A stretch of 64,000 nucleotides of DNA, from assembly GCF_002205645.1 (NCBI RefSeq), contig NZ_NIOF01000004.1:310001-374000 (forward strand). The letters run 5' to 3'. Each line of letters starts with the position of its first letter. Positions within the stretch are counted from its first letter, which is position 1. Position numbers and translations under genes: made by a program. The notes under the pieces are model-generated. The model was not told where the DNA came from, made no database searches, and saw nothing but the letters and a program-made list of their open reading frames with translations. Below, in pieces: positions 35,744-44,254 of the stretch. The stretch comes from Roseateles aquatilis (GTDB lineage: Bacteria; Pseudomonadota; Gammaproteobacteria; Burkholderiales; Burkholderiaceae_C).

Positions 35744-36462
35744 CCACCCGCGAGGACGTGCGCGAGCATCGCAGGAATGGTCGCTGGCGTGTGCTGGAGT
35801 CCTTGGCGAAGGAAATCGTGGCCGACGCTCACGCTGTCTCCGGCGTTCGCTTCGCACCGCACCTCGGCGGCGGAACGCGTCTGATGCTGACGCTGGAGCA
35901 TCGCATCAGTGACGACATCGACCTGTTCATCCGCGATCCGCAGTGGATCGGATTCCTGACGCCTCGGCTCAATGACCGCTTCGAGGATCGCATTTCCGGC
36001 TACGACGAGGGCAACACCTCCTTGAAGTTCCGCTTGCCCGAGGGTGAGATCGACTTCATCGTCGGGCTGTCATTGCTGGACCTGGAGCCGGAGGTCATTC
36101 CCGACACGACGTTCCCGGTCGAACCCATTGCCGAAGTCCTGGCGAAGAAGCTCTTCTATCGAGGACAGTTTCTCGCGCCGCGAGACCTCTTCGACTGGTA
36201 CGCGATCGAGCATCTGGCACCACAGTCGGTGGCAGGTGTTGCCTTCGGCTCGTTGTTGAAAACGACCAAACTGGAGCAGGTGGGCAAGGCCCTGGAATTG
36301 ATTCCTGCTTCACCAGGCGCCTCCCGGTCGTGGGACCTGATCCAGGCCCACGACAAGCCAGGACTGCGGGAAGCCGCGGACTGGGCGATAGGAAAGTTGG
36401 CGGACTACGCGGCGCGTACCGCTCCCCTGCCGCCACCGCCGCCGCCCAAGGGATCGCGTTGA
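35740..36462 (+). CDS. AbiEii/AbiGii-type nucleotidyltransferase, putative toxin
   Basis: This 240-aa protein has the DUF1814/AbiEii nucleotidyltransferase core: HLGGGTRLML (GGT motif), SDDIDLFI (metal-binding DxD) and a conserved downstream block EVLAKKLFYRG followed by RDLFDWYA. Proteins of this family transfer nucleotides to tRNA or other targets and act in type IV toxin-antitoxin or phage-abortive systems. The coupled upstream 102-aa gene is not the usual AbiEi antitoxin, which is noteworthy. A Pro-rich tail ends the protein. Target unknown. Confidence 0.8.
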   Translation: MTTREDVREHRRNGRWRVLESLAKEIVADAHAVSGVRFAPHLGGGTRLMLTLEHRISDDIDLFIRDPQWIGFLTPRLNDRFEDRISGYDEGNTSLKFRLPEGEIDFIVGLSLLDLEPEVIPDTTFPVEPIAEVLAKKLFYRGQFLAPRDLFDWYAIEHLAPQSVAGVAFGSLLKTTKLEQVGKALELIPASPGASRSWDLIQAHDKPGLREAADWAIGKLADYAARTAPLPPPPPPKGSR

Positions 36463-36486
36463 CGCGGGTCCCGGCCGAGCAGTGGC

Positions 36487-36741
36487 TCAGTGCTTGAGCA
36501 ACCTGAGCCCGCCCCACGCCAGCACGCCCCCCAGCGCGATCTGCAACCCTCCGAGCACCCAGCGCCCCGCCGTCGCCCCGAGGAACTCCGCGGCCAGCAG
36601 CGACCATCCGCACAAGGCCTTGCATCCGGACCCCTCGGGCATCGGCGATTCGGGGCTCACCAGGCGCCACGCGCCCATCAGCACCCCCGCCGCGCCGATC
36701 ACGAGCAGGCATGCGCCGACCCACTTTGCTTCTCGTTCCAT
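36487..36741 (-). CDS. Small hypothetical membrane protein
   Basis: This 84-aa protein has two or three hydrophobic segments (WVGACLLVIGAAGVLMGAW; LLAAEFLGA; VLGGLQIALGGVLAWGG) and a short Cys pair (GCKALCG) between them. It ends with a basic LLKH. No strong ribosome binding site is seen, and no family was recognised. It converges with the AbiEii-like gene and is divergent from the peptidase gene. Confidence 0.6.
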   Translation of the reverse strand: MEREAKWVGACLLVIGAAGVLMGAWRLVSPESPMPEGSGCKALCGWSLLAAEFLGATAGRWVLGGLQIALGGVLAWGGLRLLKH

Positions 36742-36889
36742 GGCGAGATGCTAGCCGTCATGAGCGGCACCGAATGCCGCGATGAACGTCCGCGCGCCCA
36801 CCGCTTTCCATTAGGGAGAAGCGAGCACATCCCCCACCCCGGCGCGCTCGCACAATGCCGCGAGCAAAAAAACAGTCGGGGAGGAGCAC

Positions 36890-38962
36890 ATGCACAAGAC
36901 CCATCGGGCGGCGCTCGCGGCGCTGACCGCATGCGCGCTGTCGGTCGCGCTGATCGCACCGGGCGTCCAGGCCCAGCCGGCGCCATCCAGGCCCGCCATC
37001 GAGGACTTCTTCCGCGATCCGGAGATGCGGCGGGCCCGCCTGTCCCCCAACGGTCGTTTCCTGGCCTTCGTCGCCAACAAGGACAACGCCTCGATGCTCG
37101 CGGTGGCGGAGATCGACAACGACATGAAGGTCATGGCCGTCGCCTCGTTCGCCGACGCGGACATCGGCAGCTACGCCTGGGTGGGCAACGACCGGCTCGT
37201 CTACACCGCCGTCCAGGACCAGGGCGACAAGTGGCGCGACCTCCACAGCTCGGGCCTCTGGTCGGTCCGCCGCGACGGGACGGAACGGCGTCAGCTGATC
37301 CACACCATGTGGGGCGCCAACGACCAGACCGCCTCGCGCATCTCCAACCGCGCGCTGACCTACGACTGGTCCTTCCGCTCCGCGCCGGACGACGACAGCG
37401 GCGAGGTCATGGTCCACAACCGCCGCTACGACGGCCGCGGCCAGCCGACCGCCGTGCGCCTGAGCCGCCTCAATGTCGTCACGCAGTTGCGACGTGGTCT
37501 GGACGAGGGAACGCCCAGCGACACGCGTCACCAATGGCTCGACCCCGTCGGCGAACCCTGGGCCCTGAGCGCCGTCAGCGGCGCCAGGGAACGCCTCTAC
37601 CTGAAGAACGCCGAAGGCGCCTGGACCCTGTGGCAGCAAGGCGGACTCTTCGAGTACACCAACGTCACACCGTTCGCCTCGGACGGCCGCTCCCTGCGCC
37701 TGGTGCTGTCGGTCACGCCGGAAGGCACGACGGCGCTCTATCGCATCGATCCCGCGACGCTGAAGCTGGAAGCCAGGCCGTTGATCTCGACCAAGGGGTT
37801 CGACTTCGACGGCGACGCCGTCTTCGATCCCGAGACGCGCCAGTTGCTCGGTGTCCAGTTCCAGACGGACGCGCCGACCAGCTACTGGTTCAACGCTCAG
37901 CTCAGGCAGTGGCAGGCCTTCGTGGACAAGGCCCTGCCCGGACGCGTGAACCTGCTCGACTGCGGACGTTGCCTGCGCACCGGACGCCTGCTGGTCACCT
38001 CCAGCTCCGACCGGCAGCCGGATCAGTTCCTGCTGTTCGACACGGCGAAGGAGAAGCTGACGATGCTCGGCTCGTCACGCCCCTGGATCAAGGCCGCGCA
38101 GATGGGGCAACGCGATCCGATGCGGATCAAGGCGCGCGACGGGCTGGAGTTCCCCGTCATGGTGACGATCCCCGCCGACAAGGCCGAGGGGCCTCGGCCG
38201 GCCGTGGTGCTGGTCCATGGCGGCCCGTACCTGCGAGGCACGCAGTGGACCTGGGACGAAGAAGCGCAGTTCCTGGCCAGTCGGGGCTACGTCGTGATCG
38301 AGCCCGAGTTCCGCGGCAGCACCGGCTATGGCGACCAGCTCTTCAAGGCGGGCTGGAAGCAATGGGGCCTGGCCATGCAGGACGACATCAGCGATTCGCT
38401 GCGATGGGCGGTGAAGCAGGGCTGGGTGGACCCCCAGCGAGTCTGCATCGCCGGCGCCAGCTACGGCGGGTATGCGACGCTGATGGGCCTGATCAAGGAC
38501 CCCGGGCAATACCGCTGCGGCGTCAGCTGGGTCGGCGTGACGGACATCGAGTACCTCTCGACGATCAGCTGGAGCGACATGTCGGATGTCTGGAAGGACT
38601 ACGGCATGACGCTGATGGTGGGCGACCGCGAGAAGGACGCGGAGCAACTGCGCAAGACCTCCCCGCTGCGTCGCGCCGCCGAGATCCGCCAGCCGCTGCT
38701 GCTGGCGTACGGCCACGACGACCGGCGCGTGCCGCTCAAGCACGGCCAGGACTTCCGCTCCGCGCTCAACGCCGCCGGCAACAAGCAGTTCGAGTACGTC
38801 ACCTACGCCGAGGAGGGCCACGGCTGGCGCAAGCTGGCGACCAAGGTCGACTTCTACGGCCGCATGGAACGTTTCCTGGCCAGGCACATCGGCACGGAGC
38901 CGAGCAAGGCCATCCAGACGGCGCCGTCGGAATCACCCGCGGACGGCGCGGCGGGCAAGTAG
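36890..38962 (+). CDS. S9-family (prolyl oligopeptidase/acylaminoacyl-type) peptidase
   Basis: This 690-aa exported serine peptidase has a Sec signal peptide (ALTACALSVALIAPGVQAQ, cleavage ~residue 28), an N-terminal beta-propeller (~35-400) and a C-terminal alpha/beta-hydrolase (~425-670). The catalytic triad is Ser524 in GASYGGY, Asp611 in GHDDRRV and His644 in EEGHGW. VHGGPYLRG forms the oxyanion region. The size and the propeller fit dipeptidyl/acylaminoacyl peptidases acting on short peptides in the periplasm. SD-like GGGGAGGAG precedes the ATG. Confidence 0.92.
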   Translation: MHKTHRAALAALTACALSVALIAPGVQAQPAPSRPAIEDFFRDPEMRRARLSPNGRFLAFVANKDNASMLAVAEIDNDMKVMAVASFADADIGSYAWVGNDRLVYTAVQDQGDKWRDLHSSGLWSVRRDGTERRQLIHTMWGANDQTASRISNRALTYDWSFRSAPDDDSGEVMVHNRRYDGRGQPTAVRLSRLNVVTQLRRGLDEGTPSDTRHQWLDPVGEPWALSAVSGARERLYLKNAEGAWTLWQQGGLFEYTNVTPFASDGRSLRLVLSVTPEGTTALYRIDPATLKLEARPLISTKGFDFDGDAVFDPETRQLLGVQFQTDAPTSYWFNAQLRQWQAFVDKALPGRVNLLDCGRCLRTGRLLVTSSSDRQPDQFLLFDTAKEKLTMLGSSRPWIKAAQMGQRDPMRIKARDGLEFPVMVTIPADKAEGPRPAVVLVHGGPYLRGTQWTWDEEAQFLASRGYVVIEPEFRGSTGYGDQLFKAGWKQWGLAMQDDISDSLRWAVKQGWVDPQRVCIAGASYGGYATLMGLIKDPGQYRCGVSWVGVTDIEYLSTISWSDMSDVWKDYGMTLMVGDREKDAEQLRKTSPLRRAAEIRQPLLLAYGHDDRRVPLKHGQDFRSALNAAGNKQFEYVTYAEEGHGWRKLATKVDFYGRMERFLARHIGTEPSKAIQTAPSESPADGAAGK

Positions 38963-39058
38963 CGGTTAATCTCCGGCCCCTTCGCAGCCTTCGACGCCTC
39001 GTCGCGATCCGGTCCGCGCCCCTGCGCGGGGCACGGTCGCGATCGACGGCAACTCACC

Positions 39059-39796
39059 ATGCAGTTCAACACCTACTGGGACCAGTGCGGCCTGGCCGAT
39101 CACCCCACGCTTGCGGCCGAGGCAACGGCCCTGGCCGACGAAGTCCGCGCGCATCAGGACGCATTGCGGGCCGTGCTGACGCCGCAAGCGCTGGCCGCCA
39201 CCCCCGTGCAATGGCGCTACCGCGTGCCCGAGCTCGGCGACGCCGGTGCCTGCTCACTGTTCGGCACCCTGGCCGAGCAGCCCTATGAGCTGGCCGACAG
39301 CCTCGGCGGTCGCTCCGCCGACACCGAGAAGCTGCTCGCCCTGGCGACCGCCGTGGTCGGCTACTACCGCCAACACAGCCGCAGTCACTGGTTCGGCGTC
39401 TATCAGGCGCGTGCCAACGCCGCCGGAGCGCGCGTGCTGGTCAAGCTCGCCTACTTCGGCGCCGAGAGCCGGGCGGAGTTCCCGCTGACCGACGAGTTCG
39501 CGAAAGGCAGCAACAACAGCGCGGTGGGATTGAGCGGCCGGGGTCGCCTGATCAACGACGTCGGCACCTACGTCAACGACGGCGGCGCGTATTACACCTG
39601 CGACCCGAAGGTGAACGCCGAAGCCTGCCTGCCGCTGTTCGGCGAGGACGGCCGGGTGGTGGGCATCATCGATTCCGAAGCCTTCGATCGGGGTTTCTTC
39701 ACCGGCGGCGAGCTCGCGCTCGTGCTGGCCGTGGCGGCGACGCTCTCGGGCGACGCGCTGGCGTCGCGGCCGGCTCCAGGCGTCACCGCCCCCTAG
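39059..39796 (+). CDS. GAF-domain protein, possibly free methionine-R-sulfoxide reductase-like
   Basis: This 245-aa protein has an N-terminal helical extension (1-75) and a GAF fold (~85-235). The segments YYTCDPKVNAEACLPLF and VVGIIDSEAFDRGFF resemble the fRMsr group, in which a Cys in the TCD-like position is catalytic and IDS lines the pocket. The full set of three catalytic Cys could not be confirmed by eye, so a ligand-binding GAF role remains possible. It is followed by an inverted repeat. Confidence 0.65.
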   Translation: MQFNTYWDQCGLADHPTLAAEATALADEVRAHQDALRAVLTPQALAATPVQWRYRVPELGDAGACSLFGTLAEQPYELADSLGGRSADTEKLLALATAVVGYYRQHSRSHWFGVYQARANAAGARVLVKLAYFGAESRAEFPLTDEFAKGSNNSAVGLSGRGRLINDVGTYVNDGGAYYTCDPKVNAEACLPLFGEDGRVVGIIDSEAFDRGFFTGGELALVLAVAATLSGDALASRPAPGVTAP

Positions 39797-39816
39797 GACG
39801 AAGTCCAACCTAGGGG
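39790..39816. terminator. Inverted repeat at the end of the GAF gene
   Basis: CCCCTAGG (39790-39797) and CCTAGGGG (39809-39816) flank an 11-nt loop and include the GAF stop codon. No T-run follows. It could be a terminator or an operator for the regulator gene starting 100 bp downstream. Confidence 0.4.
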
Positions 39817-39915
39817 CAGGGTTTGGCCCCTGGGTCGGGTGGACTCCCCTGTCCTTGGGATGGCCGCGCCGCCAAGCGCGCCCATGATCGGCCCCTCCAT
39901 GACGAGGCGATCACC

Positions 39916-40935
39916 ATGCCCATCGACTGCAGCTTGAGCCTGACGCTGTTCGGCCCCGTGGCGCTGCATCGCGTGGCGCCGCGCGGCACTCCGCTGCGTG
40001 TCGCCTTGAGCGCGCAGTCCCGCAACCTGCTGGCCTTCCTCGCGCTGTCGCGGGGCAGTTGCCGTAGCCGCAGCGATCTGGCCCAGTCCCTGTGGGACGA
40101 AGCCGGCGGCCCCGCGCGGGCCGGCAGCGTCAACACCGCCCTGTGGCGGCTGCGCGCGGCCATCGAGCAACCGCCGTTCGATACCGGCGACGTGATCTGC
40201 GCGCAACGCGGCGGCCAGATCAGCCTGCGCCCCGACGCGCCGATGCAGATCGACGTCGAGGACTACCTGCGCCATGTCCTGCCCGTGCTGGCGCTGCCGC
40301 TGGAACGCGTCACGCCCGACGACGCCGAACGCCTGCGCCAGGGCACGGCGATGTACTCCGCCGAGTTGCTGCAGGGCCTGCAGGACGACTGGGCCCTGCG
40401 CGAGCGCGAACGCCTGCGTCGCCATCAGCTCAACGCGCTGGATCGGCTGATGCAATGGCACGCGCTGAAGGGCGACGCGGTCGGCGGCATCCGTCACGCG
40501 CTGGCGATCCTGGAGATCGACGCGCTGCGGGAGGATGTGCACCGCTCGCTGATGCGGCTCTATCTGCGCGCCGGTCAACGCGCGCTGGCGCTGCGCCAAT
40601 ACGAGCACTGCCGGGCCGCGCTCAAGCGCGAGCTCTCCATCGTGCCGATGCCCGAGACCCGCGACCTGTATCAGCGGATCGCCGACGGCGCGATCGGCGC
40701 CCTCAACACCGCCATGCCGCCGACGATGGATCGCGCGATGGCACCGGCCGAGCCTGTCCCCGCCGCGCTGCTGCCGCCGCGACCGCCCGTCCCGATCGCG
40801 CCCGCCGTCGGGCTCATCGCGCCGCTGTCGCCGCCCGCCGTGTCCGACCTGCTGGACAAGGCGCACCGGCACCTCGCCGCCGCGGACCGCCAGGTCCTGC
40901 TCGCCCGCGCGGCGGCCGGCAAGACCCGGCGCTGA
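39916..40935 (+). CDS. SARP/BTAD-type transcriptional activator
   Basis: This 339-aa protein has an OmpR-like winged-helix N-terminus (~5-100; LTLFGPVALH, RNLLAFLALSRGSC, SRSDLAQSLWDE, NTALWRLRAAI) and a bacterial transcriptional activator (BTAD, TPR-like) domain (~120-255; DVEDYLRHV, YSAELLQGLQDDWALRERERLRRHQL, LEIDALREDVHRSLMRLYLRAGQRALALRQYEHC in part). This is the order found in SARP regulators. A Pro-rich linker and a basic helical tail follow. ATG at 39916 is preferred because the fold begins at once. SARPs bind short direct repeats spaced by one helical turn, and such repeats occur immediately downstream, before the seven-gene cluster. Confidence 0.85.
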   Translation: MPIDCSLSLTLFGPVALHRVAPRGTPLRVALSAQSRNLLAFLALSRGSCRSRSDLAQSLWDEAGGPARAGSVNTALWRLRAAIEQPPFDTGDVICAQRGGQISLRPDAPMQIDVEDYLRHVLPVLALPLERVTPDDAERLRQGTAMYSAELLQGLQDDWALRERERLRRHQLNALDRLMQWHALKGDAVGGIRHALAILEIDALREDVHRSLMRLYLRAGQRALALRQYEHCRAALKRELSIVPMPETRDLYQRIADGAIGALNTAMPPTMDRAMAPAEPVPAALLPPRPPVPIAPAVGLIAPLSPPAVSDLLDKAHRHLAAADRQVLLARAAAGKTRR

Positions 40936-41065
40936 TCCGGCCCTCTCGCGGCGCCGCCGCCGGCGGCGGCGCCTCGCGTTGCCCCAGGATCGCGCCGAGT
41001 CTCCCCACTCCACCTCACCGCCCGCCCGCCGGCCCGAGCCCGCGGGCGGTCTGCGTTTCCGGGAC

Positions 41066-41298
41066 GCGGTGACGCCCCGCTCGCGTCACCGCGCGCCGCG
41101 GTGCGTCGTGATGCGCCTGGTGACGCACTTGGTGCCGCGCCTGCTGATGCACCTCGTGGCGCGGCCGCGATGTCGGCCGCCATGCACCTCGTCGCATGCA
41201 CCGACACGCCCCGACGCGCCCCGTGATGCCACGGTGATGAACCGGTGATCCGCGGGTGACCGCGTCGTGATGCCGCGGTGATGTCGGCCGACCAGACT
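41066..41298 (+). promoter_or_regulatory. Inverted repeat and phased 12-bp and 11-bp direct-repeat arrays upstream of the protease/amidase cluster
   Basis: The 402-bp gap 40936-41337 holds no supported gene. It contains a perfect 10-bp inverted repeat GCGGTGACGC/GCGTCACCGC (41066-41092). A 12-bp periodic array follows, with units starting at 41108, 41120, 41132, 41144 and 41156 (first unit GTGATGCGCCTG). An 11-bp array then has GTGA starting at 41223, 41234, 41245, 41256, 41267 and 41278 (unit GTGATGCCGCG). Exactly 8 bp after the last heptamer (ending 41284) lies CAGACT (41293-41298), a weak TANNNT-like -10. This arrangement matches known SARP promoters. Confidence 0.7.
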
Positions 41299-41337
41299 CT
41301 GAGACATGAGCACTCCCCTCCACCCAGGTCCGATGCC

Positions 41338-41550
41338 ATGGCACTCCTCGAAGACCATTCGGCCGCATTCATCCTGCGCGTCTGGTGCGAACCGGACCGC
41401 GGCGCGCGGCCGGGCCTGGTCTGGCGAGGCTCCATCGAGCACGTGCCCAGCGGCCGGCGCGTGTTCTTCCACCAGGCCGGCGCGATCGTCGCGTTCGTCC
41501 AGCCCTACATCGATTCGCTGCTCGGCGGTGAGCCGCCGCCGTCGTCCTGA
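41338..41550 (+). CDS. Small hypothetical protein, first gene of the SARP-linked cluster
   Basis: This 70-aa protein of no family I can name contains LRVWCEPDRG, WRGSIEHVPSGRRVFF and a hydrophobic C-terminal segment (AIVAFVQPYIDSLLG). It reads like a compact beta-rich domain. ATG at 41338 is chosen over upstream in-frame starts that run back into the direct-repeat array. It lies 123 bp before the next gene and is probably cotranscribed with it. Confidence 0.65.
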   Translation: MALLEDHSAAFILRVWCEPDRGARPGLVWRGSIEHVPSGRRVFFHQAGAIVAFVQPYIDSLLGGEPPPSS

Positions 41551-41624
41551 CGGATGCCCCGCCCCGGCATCGCAGACGCCCCTGGACATCGACGTCGCCG
41601 GTCCCCCGACCCGTCGCCCCCGAT

Positions 41625-41661
41625 CGACCCATCGACTGCCTGACCCATTGACCCATTGACC
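41625..41661 (+). repeat. Short direct repeats before the glycine-rich protein gene
   Basis: CGACCCAT at 41625 and TGACCCAT at 41641 and 41649, then TGACC at 41657, give spacings of 16, 8 and 8 bp directly upstream of the ribosome binding site. Possible leader or binding repeats. Confidence 0.6.
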
Positions 41662-41673
41662 GCAGAGGTGATC

Positions 41674-43026
41674 ATGAGCTCACGTGCCCTCGCGTCCGCG
41701 GACGCCTACCCCCATCTCCGCCAGTGCCTGGCGCCCGAGTTCGCCGAGCTCGACGCCGCCTCGCTCGAGGCCTACATGGACGAGCGTTTCGGCGAAGGCG
41801 CCGCCGAGCAGTACGACGAGTACCTGGAAGGCTTCTTCGACGACGTCGGTCGCGCCTTCCGCAAGGTCGCGCCGGTGGTCGCCAACGTGGCGGGCGGCGT
41901 GGCGCGGGGCGCGATGTCCGGCTCGTCGCTGGGCCTGCCGGGGATCATCGGCGGCGCCGTGGTGGGCGGTGCGGGCACCGCGCTGAGCAGTTATGCGAAA
42001 GGCCCGCTGCGTGACGTCGGCAACGTGCTGAACACCGGCACGCAGATCGCCAGCCAGTTCTCGCCGATGGGGCGCCTGGGCAATCAGGTCGGCACCATGG
42101 TGAGCGGGCTGGGCCAGGGCCGCATCACGCCGCAGCGCCTGCTGCTGCAGGGCTCGCAGGTGCTGGGCGCCGTCGGTGGCGGCAACCCGGCGATGGCCGG
42201 CGTGGGCCGGCTGCTGGGCGCCGCGGGCGGGATGGCCGGCGCAGGCGGCGGCGGTGGTGCCGGCGGCATGGCCGGCGCAGCCGGGCTGCTGAGCGGCATG
42301 CTCGGCCGGCCCGAGGTGCAGCAGGCCCTGATGGCGATGAACCTCGGGCCCGCCGGACGGCGCACGGTGCCGGTCGGCGCCGCCCGCACGCCGGTGCCGA
42401 CGACCGCCATCGCCGGTCTGCTGCAGAACCTCACGGCCCAGGCGATCGACGAGGCCGCCGCCTTCGACGAAGGCGCGGAGAGCGCGCTCGGCTACATGGC
42501 CGATGCCAACGGCGAATTCGTCGGCGATCCGGGCGAGGAGCTCGACCGCTCCGCCCGTGTCATGGACCTGCTGAACAACGCGCACTTCGAGCGCCTGGCC
42601 TCGGCGGCGCTGGCGGACTGGCCCGCGATCGCGCAGGCGGCCTCGCAGGCCGTCGGGCAGGCCCGGGCGCAGATGCAGCAGCGTCAACCCCCGCGACCGC
42701 GCCGGCCGGATTGGCAGCCTCCAGCGGCGGAGGACAACGTCTACGAGTTCTTCGACGAATACGCGGGTGTCGACGAAGGCGCCGAAGCCGCCGGGTATGA
42801 CGAGCAGGCCGAGGACGCCGGGTATGGCGCCGCATATGGCGCCGAGTACGACGGCGAGTTCGACGGCGAGTTCGATGCCGAGCAGGACGGCGCCTACGAG
42901 GCCGCCTACGACGAATCGGACGGGGCGTACGACGGCGAAGCCTGGGACGAGTCCGCCGAGTCGGCCGAAGCCGCGGGCGAGGACTTCCAGGAATGGGACG
43001 AGGAGATCCAGTATGTCTACGCCTGA
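41674..43026 (+). CDS. Glycine-rich protein with acidic Tyr/Glu/Asp tail, unknown function
   Basis: This 450-aa protein has three parts. Residues 1-50 are acidic and helical and end GFFDDVGRAFRKVAPVV. Residues ~65-260 are a Gly/Ala-rich, glycine-zipper-like region (GLPGIIGGAVVGGAGTALSS; later GGMAGAGGGGGAGGMAG) that could insert in membranes or pack tightly. The last ~100 residues are an acidic repeat of Asp/Glu/Tyr/Ala with EYDGEFDGEFD and YEAAYDESDGAYD. There is no signal peptide. ATG at 41674 has AGAGGTG just upstream. The peptide YEAAYDES recurs near the N-terminus of the protein at 43625. A scaffold or pore role is possible but unproven. Confidence 0.75.
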   Translation: MSSRALASADAYPHLRQCLAPEFAELDAASLEAYMDERFGEGAAEQYDEYLEGFFDDVGRAFRKVAPVVANVAGGVARGAMSGSSLGLPGIIGGAVVGGAGTALSSYAKGPLRDVGNVLNTGTQIASQFSPMGRLGNQVGTMVSGLGQGRITPQRLLLQGSQVLGAVGGGNPAMAGVGRLLGAAGGMAGAGGGGGAGGMAGAAGLLSGMLGRPEVQQALMAMNLGPAGRRTVPVGAARTPVPTTAIAGLLQNLTAQAIDEAAAFDEGAESALGYMADANGEFVGDPGEELDRSARVMDLLNNAHFERLASAALADWPAIAQAASQAVGQARAQMQQRQPPRPRRPDWQPPAAEDNVYEFFDEYAGVDEGAEAAGYDEQAEDAGYGAAYGAEYDGEFDGEFDAEQDGAYEAAYDESDGAYDGEAWDESAESAEAAGEDFQEWDEEIQYVYA

Positions 43027-43555
43027 CACGCTGATGACCGGCGACGCGCTGGCCCAGCTGCGCGCACAGTTCGCGGGGCAAGCCGCGGACAACCCGGCGA
43101 TGGCGATGCTGATGCAGTGGTTCGACCAACGCCAGACCGCCGCCGCCGCGCCCGCGATGGCCGATAGGCCGGACGAGGACATCGCCGAGTCGTGTCCCGC
43201 CCGCCATGACGGACTGGACCACGCCACCCGCGCCGACGTGCGCACGCTGCTGGCCCACAGTGAAGCGCAGGAAGCCGAGCTGACCACGCTGCGTGAGCGC
43301 AACGACCTGCTCGCCGCCGCGCTGGGCGCCTGCCACCTGTGCTTCGGCGACGACGCGTGGTGCCCGCATTGCGGCGGCCGCGGGCGGCCCGGCTCGCGCC
43401 GGCCGGCGCCGGGACCGTTCAAGCGTTACCTGCGGCCGCTGCTCGACCGCCTGCGCCCCGCGGCGCCCGTCGACGACGGCGCCGCGTCCGTCGCTCCCCT
43501 GCGTTCCCCCGTCTCCCCGATGCCGATGGGCGGCAGCGGGAATGCCACCCGGTGA
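43013..43555 (+). CDS. Hypothetical protein with zinc-ribbon motif
   Basis: This 180-aa protein overlaps the preceding gene by 14 bp, with AGGAG eight bases before its ATG. The N-terminal half is helical and Gln/Ala-rich, with a short coiled coil (LLAHSEAQEAELTTLRERNDLLAAAL). A zinc ribbon CHLCFGDDAWCPHCGGRG (CxxC-x7-CxxC) follows at ~110-127, then a basic Pro-rich tail. No signal peptide. It probably binds zinc; function unknown. Confidence 0.75.
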   Translation: MSTPDTLMTGDALAQLRAQFAGQAADNPAMAMLMQWFDQRQTAAAAPAMADRPDEDIAESCPARHDGLDHATRADVRTLLAHSEAQEAELTTLRERNDLLAAALGACHLCFGDDAWCPHCGGRGRPGSRRPAPGPFKRYLRPLLDRLRPAAPVDDGAASVAPLRSPVSPMPMGGSGNATR

Positions 43556-43624
43556 GTCGCCGACTCGCTGCTTCCTTCACCCTCCAGCTCGACCCCCTTG
43601 GACCCAGAAAGGCAGGACAACACC

Positions 43625-44218
43625 ATGTACTTCACCAACGAAGACTACGAAGCGGCCTATGACGAAAGCTTCGACGAGGACTACGGCGAGGCGCGCCCGC
43701 CGCGGCGCGGCGCCGCGCGGCCCGCCCCCAAGATCAACACCGCCCGCGCCGCGCCGTTCCGCCCGCCGGTGCCCGCGTCCGTGGCCAACAGCCCGGTGAC
43801 GCAGACCCAGCTGAAGGAGGTGACGGCCCGCATCAACGCGGCGCTGGCCACCAACGGCAAGGCGCTGCAGCAACTGGACGGCCGCAACCGCGCGCTGGGC
43901 GCCGAGCAAAGCCGCCTGCACGACGGCCTGCGCAAGACCGCGATCGCGCAAAAGCGCGACATCGCCGCCGTCCGCAAGGACCTGCAGAGCACCCGGGAGA
44001 TGAGCGCCATCATGCCGCTGCTGACCGGCCTGGCGCCGGGCAACCCGCTGATGTCGATCGCCCCGCTGCTGCTGCTGGGCAACGACGTCAGCGCCACGCC
44101 CGACGGCGGCGCGCCGGCCTCCTCCGGCGGCAACTTCCTCGGCGGCATGGGCGGCAACAACGGCATGGGCCTGCTGGCGCTGGTGGCCCTGTCGGGCGCG
44201 CTCACGCCCAAGGTCTGA
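43625..44218 (+). CDS. Coiled-coil protein with acidic N-terminal tag, unknown function
   Basis: This 197-aa protein has an acidic N-terminus MYFTNEDYEAAYDESFDED, then a basic Pro-rich linker and a coiled coil (~60-125; LKEVTARINAALATNGKALQ; LHDGLRKTAIAQKRDIAAV). A hydrophobic, Gly/Asn-rich C-terminus (PLLTGLAPGNPLMSIAPLLLLG; GGNFLGGMGGNNGMG) ends it. The element YEAAYDES is shared with the acidic tail of the 41674 protein. ATG at 43625 is chosen because the shared motif begins right after it. No recognised family. Confidence 0.75.
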   Translation: MYFTNEDYEAAYDESFDEDYGEARPPRRGAARPAPKINTARAAPFRPPVPASVANSPVTQTQLKEVTARINAALATNGKALQQLDGRNRALGAEQSRLHDGLRKTAIAQKRDIAAVRKDLQSTREMSAIMPLLTGLAPGNPLMSIAPLLLLGNDVSATPDGGAPASSGGNFLGGMGGNNGMGLLALVALSGALTPKV

Positions 44219-44254
44219 CGGCCCGGCCGCGGTTCACCCCTTCAGGAGAAAGCC

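Noticed and set aside
40979-41248. An 89-codon open frame across the repeat array downstream of the SARP-like gene
   Set aside because: Its product is a translation of the GTGATGC-type DNA repeats and Arg/Pro runs, with no ribosome binding site; the repeats are better explained as cis elements.
43598-43624. Upstream start for the coiled-coil protein
   Set aside because: The ATG at 43625 is preceded by a GGCAGGA-like site and starts just before the shared acidic motif; the longer form adds unconvincing residues.
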